Positions 54,775 to 64,000 of a DNA stretch of 64,000 nt are shown in pieces. The position numbers and the translations under genes are program-made. This DNA comes from Plasmodium coatneyi (taxonomy: Eukaryota; Apicomplexa; Aconoidasida; Haemosporida; Plasmodiidae), in the NCBI RefSeq assembly GCF_001680005.1, contig NC_033564.1, forward strand, positions 1,488,001 through 1,552,000, in the 5' to 3' direction. Within the stretch, counting starts at the first letter, position 1. Each line of letters starts with the position of its first letter. The notes below the pieces were generated by a model. That model saw nothing but the letters and a program-made list of their open reading frames with translations. It was not told where the DNA came from and did not search any database.

Positions 54775-55228
54775 TTGGGCAGTTCAACTACTTTGATTAC
54801 ATTGTACTTTTAGGTATCCAGGCTCCAGGAGAAACAATAGCTGAGTACCCACATTGGAAGATCCACAAAGGTAATGCAGTTTTTACAGTGCCACTTTGCA
54901 CGTATCCTTGTTTATGAGTTTCATTTGCATAAGTGTTGGTGCCACTTATACGGTACCCATTAGCCTGCTCTGGGATGTATGCTCAAAAAGGGTGAAACAA
55001 AGAGGAGAGGAGATCCACGTGGAAGTGTATCAACATTTGAGGGTTCACAATTGAGAGTGTCCAGTGGGGTGAGATTTGCCTTTGTGTTATTTTCCGGGGG
55101 AGTTAATCCCTCCCCCCTACGATCCATATTGAGGGTACGCTGTTTAGTGAGCTTCCTAACATAAAAGGCAGCTGCATCTCGGGCTCGTCGAAAATACGCA
55201 AACCCACCTGGGACATCGCAATGCCGCT
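54775..55228. other. P0 3'UTR and sequence before the first snoRNA
   Basis: No open frame with a domain. It may be the 3'UTR of P0 and a precursor of the snoRNA cluster, which follows about 450 bases after the stop codon in the same direction. Confidence 0.5.
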
Positions 55229-55338
55229 GCTCTGCGGAATGATGATAAAGCTTCTCATATGTTCGCAGTTGAGAGTTAAAAAAGAACAACTCGATGAATT
55301 GTCTTTGTAGCCTTCACTTAGATGTCTGACCCCAGAGC
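55229..55338 (+). ncRNA. C/D box snoRNA, U14-like, copy 1
   Basis: C box ATGATGA at 55239-55245 and D box CTGA at 55326-55329, bracketed by a perfect 6-bp terminal stem GCTCTG/CAGAGC (55229-55234 and 55333-55338). The internal ATGTTCGCAGTT and the CTTAGATGT just before the D box are the two 18S rRNA-complementary elements of U14 (SNORD14). An internal GATGA (55293) is a candidate C' box. U14 guides methylation and is needed for 18S processing. Confidence 0.85.
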
Positions 55339-55474
55339 TGAAGTGCATGCCGTTTGCTGCATCTATGTGAGCGTACTTACGATTGTGTTCTTACACCCCT
55401 TTATCAAACGAATAGCGGAATGGGAACGTGCAAGCCACTGTGCCCACCCACCCCAGACCGCGCCTACAGAAAGA

Positions 55475-55597
55475 CGCACTTTCTACGAGTGATGACAAAA
55501 TTTCTCATATGTTCGCAGTTGAGAGTTCAGTTGAATAAAAACGACTCGATGAGTTATCACGTAGCCTTCACTTAGATGTCTGACGCGGAATGTGCGA
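55475..55597 (+). ncRNA. C/D box snoRNA, U14-like, copy 2
   Basis: C box GTGATGA at 55489-55495, D box CTGA at 55580-55583, with a weaker closing stem CGCAC/GTGCG (about 55475-55479 and 55593-55597). Both U14 guide elements (TTCGCAGTT; CTTAGATGT before the D box) are identical to copies 1 and 3, whereas the sequence between them differs. Confidence 0.82.
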
Positions 55598-55770
55598 ATT
55601 TATTTTATTTTATTTTTCTTACCAAACGAAATTGCGGCGAGTGTGTGGAGGAGGATACATTACGTGGAGTACCTCGTATGGCCATGTTGTTCATACGTGT
55701 GTGCGTTCACGTTGTATGTTTCCCCCGTCCTACACATATATATACCTTTATGTATATGATGCGCCCACCC

Positions 55771-55885
55771 CTCCCTTCTTTTGAATGATGACAAAGCTTC
55801 TCATATGTTCGCAGTTGAGAGTTCATTAGAAGGATTCGATGAATTTTCACGTAGCCTTCACTTAGATGTCTGACACAGAAGGGAG
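55771..55885 (+). ncRNA. C/D box snoRNA, U14-like, copy 3
   Basis: C box ATGATGA at 55785-55791, D box CTGA at 55870-55873. A perfect 9-bp stem CTCCCTTCT/AGAAGGGAG (55771-55779 and 55877-55885) closes it. Guide elements are as in copies 1 and 2. Confidence 0.86.
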
Positions 55886-57746
55886 ACCCCAACGAGTGTT
55901 GTCTCTGCGGGGGGGCGTTTCTTTGCATAGAAAACATTTTCTAACCATTTCGTGTCGTCGTAAAAAACGAGAGTGTGCGTGTGTGTGTGTGTGTGTGTGA
56001 GTGTAAGGGGGGAATATGCTGAGCTGCTACTCCATCAGTTATGAGAGAGTACCCACGCAGCGGTTGAAAAATAAAACAAGTGTATCGCATTGATGGGGAT
56101 AATTGTGGTTGAACCCTTATTTTCCATAATCCTACTGTGTATGTGCAGGGAGTGATTGTTGCTCCTGCCTTTCTCATGTGTTTTTTTTTCCACCCTTAAG
56201 TGCTACCCCTTATATAGCGTAGTATACACATAGGTCGTATTTCCCTTTGTCCCACCTTACAGATTTAAAGGAAGACTACAAACCTGGTGTGCGGACCAGA
56301 TGGGTCTAATGTCCCAGTTGAAAGGACGCAGATTGAAGTGCTGATGTGAAGACCCAATTTTCCCTCACTGGCGTGTGCCAAAATGTATTGGCGCCTGTGC
56401 ATGTCCGTCACGAAAAAAGAATGGGAATGGATGATAAATCGAACGGTTGCCGGGAACAAACTCTGTTGTGAGTGTGTCCCCTCTGTGTAGAAATGCATGT
56501 GTGTATGTATGTCGACTTTTTTTTTTTTTTTTTTTTTTATATACCCTTTAATTAAATGATAATGCGGTTAAACTTTTTAAAGACACGAATTACGAACTTT
56601 GAAAAAAAAAAAAAAATTCCCCTACGATTGTAATTGTAAACATTTTTCCAAAGGGGCAAAAATGGTCGAAGGGCGGAACGTTGCTTCCCTTGCGGTTGTT
56701 CCCGTCGCTTAAGGCTGCTGAACAGACACACTGAAAAATTAAGAGAAAGGAAAAAAAGGAAAATTAAAAGAAGTGCACATACAAACGGGGGTAGGTTGCG
56801 GTGACGCCTCCGCACAAATGTTACAAAGGTCAGGAGTGGGCGTAATTGCAAAAATCGCTTCGACCAAACTGGAGGGGAACAGCTATGTCGCGGGTTGGAG
56901 AAACAAAAAAGGATTGCACGTGGGTATGCATATATGCACCTCTTTTTTTTTTTTTTTCACAGTGGGCACACTTCCGTGCGAAATGGGTGGGTGTACTTGG
57001 CGCAATGCAGAAAATTGCCCAGGTTGGGCATGCATACAGGTTTGCCTCACAAAAAAAAAAAATAATAATAAAATAAAAATAAAAATAACGGCACACTTTG
57101 AGTAAAAACCATTTCGAATGAATTCTTGCCTGCTCCAAAAGTGTATATTTTGCATTTTTTTTTTTTCTTCCCTTTCTTCTTTTGCTTCCTGGTCGTGATG
57201 CTTTTTTTTTTTTTTTTTTTAAATTCCTTTTGGAGGGCCTAACGACGAAGCGAAGGGTAGCACATAGGGTGACACGACGGGATGTGAGTTGGCAAATGCA
57301 TAGTAGTGTTTCTTTTTAAGTGAAGAAGCGAATACAACTGGTCCCACTTGGGAAAAGGGGGAACAGTTTTGTTTGTCACTGCTGTGAGTACTTGATTTTT
57401 TTTTCCGTCGCATGAGGGGGTAACACTCAACCTGAGGAGAAGCAGCTTTCATACGGAACGCTCTTACGTGAAGAGGGAACCCTCTGGGGAGGGAAGCCAA
57501 AAGCGTAAAGATTTGTTGAATTATGCCCTGGCTGCTGCGGTCCCTCATCGATAGGGCAACTTCAGGATCGAGAAAGGTGTGCACGCTGAGGTGTCACATA
57601 CAGGGCAAATACGTTTAGTAGAAAAACGCCCAATTCCACATTTTTTGTTTTTTTGGCCACCCCCTCAGCGATAACGGCTTTGCACGCCAGTTGAACCATC
57701 CACTCCTGCCATTTGGTACCTGCCACGTGACACTGCACCTGCCAAA
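55886..57746. other. Gap between snoRNA cluster and RPT5
   Basis: About 1.9 kb with a short (TG)n run (55979-55998), several poly-T/A tracts and the upstream region of RPT5. Open frames are short, in conflict with one another and without a domain. I call no gene. Confidence 0.6.
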
Positions 57747-59069
57747 ATGAACGTCGAGAACATATTCCCCAACAACGACGTGAACGTGGAGGAAATCGAG
57801 AAGCTCACGAACAGCGAAATCAGAACGAGGATCAGCCTAATCGACACGGAAATAAAAATATTAAAAAATGAGCACACGAGGCTGAAGAATGAATACAAGA
57901 GTCTGCAGGAGAAGATAAAGGACAATGTGGAAAAGATACATCTAAATAAGATGCTTCCCTATTTGGTTGCAAATGTCGTAGAATCGCTAGATCTAGAGGA
58001 CGACGAAGAATCGAATGAACCCAAAGATGAATACGACCTGTACGTGAATAATTCAAAGGGAAATAACGATGAGGGGTTTCGCGACATCGATGATGAAAAG
58101 AGAGGAAAGTGCATGGTTATAAAAACCTCCACCAGACAAACTATATTCTTGCCTGTCCCGGGTTTAATAGAAGCGTCAGAATTGAAACCAGGAGATCTGG
58201 TAGGAGTGAACAAAGACAGCTATCTCATCATAGATAAATTACCCCCCGAATATGATAACCGAGTAAAAGCCATGGAGGTTATAGAAAAGCCATCGGAAGA
58301 TTATTCAGACATTGGAGGTTTAGATAAACAGATTGAGGATCTGGTGGAAGCCATTGTATTACCTATGCTACATAAGGAGAAATTTGAAAAGATTGGGATA
58401 AAACCTCCCAAGGGGGTACTCATGCATGGTCCCCCAGGGACAGGAAAGACCCTACTAGCTAGAGCTTGTGCTTCACAGACCAATGCCACTTTTTTAAAGT
58501 TAGCTGGCCCACAACTTGTACAAATGTTTATTGGTGATGGAGCAAAAATGGTAAGAGATGCCTTTAACTTAGCCAAGGAAAAAGCACCAGCCATTATTTT
58601 CATCGACGAGTTAGATGCAATAGGAACTAAAAGATTCGACAGCGAATTATCTGGTGATAGAGAGGTACAAAGAACCATGCTTGAGTTACTAAACCAGCTA
58701 GACGGCTTCAGCACTGACGACACTGTTAAAGTCATCGCTGCGACCAATAGACCAGACACACTGGATCCCGCTCTACTTCGATCAGGTAGACTGGACAGAA
58801 AAATCGAACTACCTCATCCTAATGAAGAATCCAGAGCAAGAATTCTGCAAATTCATTCTCGAAAAATGAACGTCCATAAGGATGTGAACTTTGAGGAATT
58901 GGCTCGATCTACGGATGACTTTAATGGGGCCCAGCTCAAGGCTGTTTGCGTGGAGGCCGGGATGATTGCCCTTAGGCGGGGCGCCACGGAGATCGACCAC
59001 GAGGACTTCGTCGAGGGGATCACCTCCGTCCTCTCCAAAAAGAAGAGCACACTCAATTATTTCACCTAG
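57747..59069 (+). CDS. RPT5: 26S proteasome regulatory ATPase subunit RPT5 (6A)
   Basis: 440 residues, the usual length. RPT5 is one of six AAA+ ATPases in the base of the 19S cap, unfolding substrates and opening the 20S gate. Visible order: N-terminal coiled coil (about 15-65), OB fold (about 120-180), then the AAA+ core with Walker A GPPGTGKT at 228-235, Walker B IIFIDE at 283-288, sensor ATNRPD at 332-337 and Arg fingers RSGRLDR at 345-351. The C-terminal gate-opening motif is normally Hb-Tyr-X; here the end is NYFT, so Phe replaces the penultimate Tyr. It is the rightmost conserved gene of the block. Confidence 0.96.
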   Translation: MNVENIFPNNDVNVEEIEKLTNSEIRTRISLIDTEIKILKNEHTRLKNEYKSLQEKIKDNVEKIHLNKMLPYLVANVVESLDLEDDEESNEPKDEYDLYVNNSKGNNDEGFRDIDDEKRGKCMVIKTSTRQTIFLPVPGLIEASELKPGDLVGVNKDSYLIIDKLPPEYDNRVKAMEVIEKPSEDYSDIGGLDKQIEDLVEAIVLPMLHKEKFEKIGIKPPKGVLMHGPPGTGKTLLARACASQTNATFLKLAGPQLVQMFIGDGAKMVRDAFNLAKEKAPAIIFIDELDAIGTKRFDSELSGDREVQRTMLELLNQLDGFSTDDTVKVIAATNRPDTLDPALLRSGRLDRKIELPHPNEESRARILQIHSRKMNVHKDVNFEELARSTDDFNGAQLKAVCVEAGMIALRRGATEIDHEDFVEGITSVLSKKKSTLNYFT

Positions 59070-59872
59070 TCAGAGTGTGGCGTAGCGGTTTTGCCAGCGG
59101 TGTCCCCGTAGGACCAGCCTCCACCGCTACACCTTCACTGCACTAGCACTCCCGTATCCATTCCGTGTGATGAGGAGAAATGCGACGGAAACGTGTCACC
59201 ACTACCCCTGAAAAGTGCCCCCCGCGGGCTGCAACTGCCTGTCTAATGGGAGCCCCATGCCAGATGAACGAGTCAAGAACAGGGGAGAAAGACGCAGCCA
59301 CGGGGTGGAAGTACGGTAGCTGTACTTTGTCTTCGTTTTAGCCATTCAGTTACGTCTTGATAAACGTGTGCACATAACACCCCCATTTAAATGTACCCAG
59401 TAGCGCGCCCATTTTAAATTCTTACGCAACTGGCCCTTTTAGCCTCCCCCCTATATGGTCATTTTATTTTTTTTTTTTTTTTTTTAATTCATACGAGACT
59501 AACCCTCTCGTGTACACCTACCTGTCTGCAGGTGACAGAACCGGAAACGCACCATGCGTAGGTACCCGCTGCAAAGAGAGGGAGAAAAATGTGAAAATGG
59601 CGTAACCTGCCGCAGCAGAGATAAATGTTTCCATGCAGAACTGTATGGCGCAGGGGACTCAAAACAGACATTTTTGCAAAGCGATTCCTTTCTCACCTTT
59701 TCAAGTGTCGCTACTTTGGCACGCACACAAGTGTGCGCATAGGTCTATTTATCGTTCTTATTATCGTTCTATTATCGTTATCTATGTGACTGTTGGGAGT
59801 TACTTTTTTTTTTTTTTCTTCTTTTCTTTTTTTCTGTATGCGAACTCTAGATGTATACCTCTCTCCCTTCAG
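59070..59872. other. RPT5 3' region
   Basis: Higher GC at the start (59070-59330), then T tracts. No supported gene. A C box-like GTGATGA at 59167 with a CTGA at 59218 is too short an interval and lacks a closing stem. Confidence 0.6.
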
Positions 59873-60083
59873 CAGCTAAACACCAGGCCATATTGTTGTT
59901 CTTACATCCTAAAACAGCTAAATATCAGGCCATATTGTTGTCCTTACACCCTAAAAATAGCTAAACACCAGGGCACATTGTTGTCCGTATACACTAAAAC
60001 TGTTGAACACCAAGCCACATTGCTATCCTTACACCCTAAAACAGCTAAACAGCAGGCCACATTTGTTGTTCTTACACCCTGGA
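59873..60083 (+). repeat. 42-bp minisatellite at the block/KIR boundary
   Basis: Five tandem copies with spacing of 42-43 bp (starts at about 59873, 59915, 59958, 60000 and 60042). Core: CAGCTAAACACCAGGCCATA then TTGTTGTCCTTACACCCTAAAA. Some degenerate telomere-like wording follows (60080-60180). Confidence 0.9.
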
Positions 60084-61644
60084 ACCTGGAACCTTAAACG
60101 CGGAATCCTAACCCCCCAAATGTCATATCCTAGAAGCCCAAAGTGCGAAATCCTATATATACACACCCCTAAAATGCGAAATTCTAAACCCTTTTTTTCT
60201 TTTTTTCTTCTTTTTTTCCTTCTTCTTTTTCCTTTTTTTTCTTATTTCATTTTTTCCTTTTTTTTTTTTTTACATCTCCTGTTAATTTTTCTCGCGCATC
60301 CTCAATTTCCTGAGAGGGCTCGCACATATGACCCCGCGGGAAGGGGAACCTACCCTATTTTTTTGTAACGTTTGCTTGGTAAAGTAACAACCACACAAGG
60401 GCCGTTATTTCACGGAGCTTCTAAAAGGAGCTCACCGGAAGCATATGAGTCGCATTCCACACCAACTGGAGTGGAAAATTTCAAAGCATCCGCGAACAAA
60501 GGATCAGGCGAAAAAACACAACGCGCAAAAATGAAGTAACATCTTTGTGTGCACACCGGCAGTTTTAAGAAGCATCAATAAGTGCTTTTCTGTTGCCCCC
60601 CGCCCCCTTTCTCCCATCCCCTCACATCCTCTCACTCGCAACCATTATTGCACCGTCGAATTGGAAAAAAAAAGGGAGATATGCACACGCTTTTCCTTAG
60701 GTTTAGTGGCATCCTCTATCATCCGTTTTCATCTGAGATGAGAATATTCCAATTTTGTTCTCTTTATAAGCAAACTTGTCTGCTTTCTTTTTTTTTTTTT
60801 GTAAAAATTTTTCCCTTTGTGAGGTATGTTCCAAATTGCCTGAACGATCTTAGGCGAAAAAAAGAGGTTAACCTCTGTGCAGCTGGTAAGTGGGTGTGTG
60901 TCGTCCAAAAAATAAGCAGATATAGGCAATTTATTTCCCTTCCCATGAGCGTAGGCAAAAAAGGGGGGGGTGCACATACCCGTGAGATGTGACAAAAGGG
61001 TAACCCATTTGTCAACGCCCCTCTTATTTTTCAGTCCCTGCACCCAGTTCACCCCTCTCTGATATGATGAACTCCTTGACTGTATGAAAAAATCGAGGGA
61101 GGCACACATGCGGAATGATCTCTGTGGAAGTAGCCACCATTGCGACGGCGTCGAGACTAAAATGCAATCAAAAGAAAAAGAAAAAGAAAAAAAAGGGAAA
61201 ACTCTACACCATATGTTCATTCCCTTGGCGGAATTGTGGTACTTGTGCTGACCTTAGAGCATTTTAATTTTATCCCTTTGTCCAAGTCTTCTTTGCCATA
61301 TTTTCTTTTTTTTCCTATTTTTCAAATATATATAAACTTTTTCGAAAAGGTTAATACTTCTTTTTCGTTTTTTTTTTTTTTACATACAAATACTTTCCTG
61401 AAAAGGTCATTACTTCTTTTTCCCTCTTTTTTTTTTTTCTTGATGTGCCCTTTGTTGGGAGTGTTCTTTGTCTTCCATGCAGAGTTATTCAAACATACAA
61501 ATGTAAGAGAAGGAAATGTAAGAAAAAGGAAGAGAAAAAAAAATAAAAAAGAGGAAGGAAAAAAAAAGGGAAATGTCACTTTCTTCCCTACACTGTATTA
61601 ATTATGCTTTTATTTATGTCCTTCCGGGAGCCACGTATCAAACG
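60084..61644. other. Gap between the minisatellite and K11
   Basis: Degenerate CCTGGAACC/CCTAAAACC wording up to 60195, then long pyrimidine (60190-60290) and other homopolymer tracts. Open frames at 60003-60368, 60582-60992, 60729-61220 (minus) and 61236-61601 have no domain. The K11 3'UTR lies at the right edge. Confidence 0.6.
61589..61635 (-). promoter_or_regulatory. Conserved KIR 3'UTR element downstream of K11
   Basis: On the K11 strand: CCCGGAAGGACATAAATAAA, then AATTAATACAGTGTAGG, within about 60 bases after the stop. It shares the GAAGG-ATAAATAA and TACAGTGTA blocks with K3, K4 and K5 but is less complete. Confidence 0.5.
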
Positions 61645-63361
61645 TTACATACTATGATAACTTATATTCTGTTCTTGTTGCTGCTGATGCTGTCCTCTTC
61701 TATTATTACTATTTGCTCTTCCTTCCCTGGTGGATGGTCGTGTAGTATATGTTGTGGAATATTCTGTTGAATCGAATGTTGAAGCTATTGTGGAGCTATC
61801 TTCTGTGGAAACATCTAAGTGGTTTACGGGGGATCTTCTTCTTCTTTTTCTTCCTGCAGAATGATTACCAAACCAGGAAGACAGAGGGGTATACTGAAGA
61901 AAGAGGGGGTGAAGGAAAGGGAGGGTCTAAGTTGGAGGAAGGAAAGAATGATTGTTAGGGGTAAAAGGAAGGAAAGTAATGGGTCTAAGGAGGAATGAAG
62001 ATGTCTAAGGAAGGAAGAAAGGAAAGGAGGATCTAAAGAAGCAAGGGGTCTAAGGATGGAAGGGAAGGAAACACTTTTAAGGGAAAAAGTAAAAAGAAAA
62101 AAAGAGAAGGAAGGACAATTTTGAGAGTAAAAAAAGGGAGGGAAGTAAGAATGAGGGGTTAAAAGGGAAAGGAAGAGAGAATGGAAGCATGTAGTACACA
62201 CACCCATATATTATGTCGTTTATTCCTATATCTACTGCTCATAGGAATGATGTGTGCAGGTTCAGTTATATAGTCCCAATTTCAGTTGTAGTTGTACCTT
62301 ATATAAAAGTAAAAGGATTGTTTGTAGTCCCACTGCGACCATGGAGGAAGTAAGGGAAGACGTTGTGGTGGCTTTACTTACGGCTCCGTTTGCTATGGAG
62401 GATGCTTTTTGTACTACTTCGGATACTATTCTATTTTGTAGTGATTCTAATTCACACTTCACTTTTGGCACTTCTATCATATCACAATATAGATCGTACT
62501 TTTTGTTAAATTCGGTACAATATTCCTTATGCTTGCTTCCAACATCTGCTGCACATTTTGCTCTCACAGCATTACATGCTAAGGAAACATTCTTTAGGTA
62601 ACTCGGCCACTTATCCTCACAGTGGGATTGACCATTCCCTAACACTCTCATCACAGTATTATAATCGTAGTAAAAATCGAATACTGCTTTCATATGATTG
62701 AAAATATCTTGCTCAGGATAATCACTGCAAGGGAGTCCACATACTCCGCCGTTCTTACAATAATTATTTATACCTCCGCAAATAGAACTCATGTCACTTC
62801 CGAAAGTGGCATTCCCCTTTTCACTCTTAGATAATTTTTCTCCTATCCAATAATAGAGAAAATGATAAGGTTCACTTTTGGATGGTGTCTTCTCTGTTCC
62901 GTATATTTTGTCTATATATGCCATTGCTTTTTTAATTTGTTCCTTATCATTACTAAGTTTACTCTTTCCATCTATAACTGTCCCTATTCCTGTTTTGCAT
63001 GAATCTTTACATTCTTCTGTGCTATCTTTGAATCTATTATAAAATTCTATATATGAAGGGAAACTCTCCTTCCTTGACGGCTACAAATATATTGTTCGGT
63101 AGAAAAATGGAATATATATGTAAGTGTGTAAGTTTTTCTATATATATGTATTTTCCCCCCTTTTCGTATTTTTTTCGATTTTATTATATTATATTGTACA
63201 CAGTGAATATTTATATATACGCTTCCCCCCTTTTATGTGTTCTTTTGGAGGGGGAAAAAAAAAAGGGGAAAGAAAAGAAAGGAAGGAAAGGTTTCCTTCT
63301 TTCCCCTTCCCTCCTCCTTAGACACCTTCCTTTCCTCATTCCTTACATCTACTCCTGCCAT
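61645..63361 (-). CDS. KIR variant antigen K11, single domain, three exons
   Basis: Likely exons are 63361-63347 (MAGVD, donor GTAAGG), 63080-62298 and 61893-61645, all phase 0, about 348 residues. Exon 2 is one Cys-rich domain (SFPSYIEFYNRFKDSTEEC, FLYYWIGEKL, KAVFDFYYDYNTV) followed by a short stalk with no host-like or repeat segment and a helix ending LLLLYK at about residue 266. The last exon (YTPLSSWFGNHSAGRKRRRR) is strongly basic, then Ser/Thr-rich, then Gln-rich, ending NISYHSM. It is the shortest KIR gene here and the only one on the right of the conserved block. The short stalk may show the basic form of the family. Confidence 0.87.
61894..62200. repeat. Purine-rich repeat in the last intron of K11
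   Basis: GGTCTAAGGAGGAA, GGAAGGAAAGG and GGTCTAAGG units fill most of the intron 61894-62297. They are the complement of the units in the plus-strand introns, so on the coding strand of K11 the intron is pyrimidine-rich. Confidence 0.8.
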
Positions 63362-64000
63362 GGTTAATATATATGTGTTTATAATAAACTTATTCTGGAA
63401 GTTGTTAATACATACAAAAGGAGGGGGAAATACAAATGTTGTACTTGTTCGATAGGGATTATTGATAAATATGGAATTGTTACTATGTGAATATTACACA
63501 TTCCTTCTAATTTCTCGAATAGTGCTAGCACACATTACATACATTCATATGTGTACGTATAGGTCAAATCATTATATATCTATATATATGTATACATATA
63601 TACCTATATATATGCCTATATACATATATAGGCATATATATAAACAAATATGTAGGAATGACAAAATGGAAGAGGCAAAAAAGTGAAGTGAAAAAAGGAG
63701 TCAAAAAAAGGGGTAGAAAGAAAGCAAAAAAAAAAGAGGAGAGGGAAAAAAAGAATCTTTAACTTTTTCTATATTTCTTTATTCATTATATTATATATTA
63801 CTGAACTGTAAATGATTGTTTCGAAGAACATTATATTACTATTTATGTGTTCCTACTTCTGTTTATATAGGAGTATAATTTTCTCCTTTTGGGTGGGAAA
63901 ATTTCTGCTTGCATACTTTTCACTTGTGCGCAATTGTTATTAGGAATTGTTAAATAAGAATTGTTCACATATACATGTATAATAGAGATCATATATGTGC
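63362..64000. other. Upstream region of K11
   Basis: AT-rich DNA with TATA-rich stretches (63565-63660). The plus-strand frame 63462-63686 is hydrophobic, low-complexity and in the expected promoter of K11. No gene seen before the window ends. Confidence 0.5.

Noticed and set aside
58301..58759. Antisense 152-codon frame in RPT5
   Set aside because: Shadow of the AAA+ core, whose motifs are on the plus strand.
59167..59221. Fourth C/D snoRNA (GTGATGA...CTGA)
   Set aside because: Boxes are only about 45 bases apart, with no closing stem or U14 guide.

Overview
The window is nuclear DNA of a malaria parasite of the Plasmodium knowlesi type (P. knowlesi or the close relative P. coatneyi). Three things point there: 11 multi-exon genes of the KIR variant-antigen family, internal blocks of telomere-like heptamers (GGGTTTA/GGGTTCA and their complement), and a run of housekeeping genes in an order I associate with P. 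falciparum chromosome 11 (amino-acid transporter, phosphoacetylglucosamine mutase, L38, P0, RPT5). AT-rich DNA, short introns and long homopolymer tracts agree.

Layout. 1-42.8 kb is a KIR island with ten genes (called K1-K10 here), largely alternating in strand: K1(+), K2(-), K3(-), K4(+), K5(-), K6(+, interrupted), K7(+), K8(+), K9(-), K10(+). 42.8-45.3 kb is gene-free. 45.3-59.1 kb is the conserved block: an ApiAT/MFS transporter, phosphoacetylglucosamine mutase, ribosomal L38, ribosomal P0, three tandem U14-like C/D snoRNAs, and proteasome ATPase RPT5. A 42-bp minisatellite and a gene-free stretch follow, and one more KIR gene (K11, minus strand) lies at 61.6-63.4 kb. The conserved block is thus bracketed by KIR genes.

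KIR architecture, reconstructed from splice sites and reading frame: a 4-16 codon exon 1 with no signal peptide; one or two Cys-rich domain exons that open near an LPS motif and contain an F-Y-x-W-L/V-G core; a short variable stalk; one transmembrane helix ending in LYK; an intron exactly after that K; and a basic then Ser/Thr/acidic cytoplasmic exon starting with Y and ending near NI(S/G/R)Y. Most introns are phase 0.

Main observation. The stalk just outside the membrane is a replaceable slot, and in five genes it resembles different host extracellular or cytoplasmic proteins: collagen-like Gly-X-Y plus an AHNAK-like segment (K2), six 13-residue fibrinogen-alpha-like repeats plus a CD99-like segment (K5), fibrinogen-alpha-like repeats (K7), ribosome-receptor (RRBP1/p180) decapeptides plus a fibrinogen-like unit (K8), and a second, neighbouring CD99 segment (K9). 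CD99 mimicry by KIR is known from the P. knowlesi genome work; I am not aware of reports for the others. The host matches are from memory and need BLASTP.

Other points: telomere-like blocks lie in every divergent KIR promoter region, usually as inverted halves; a 3'UTR motif is shared by several KIR genes; K1 and K3 share an apparent gene-conversion tract; K6 has an in-frame stop; K7 has lost the last intron precisely; a 20-bp all-GC palindrome sits inside the K10 coding region.
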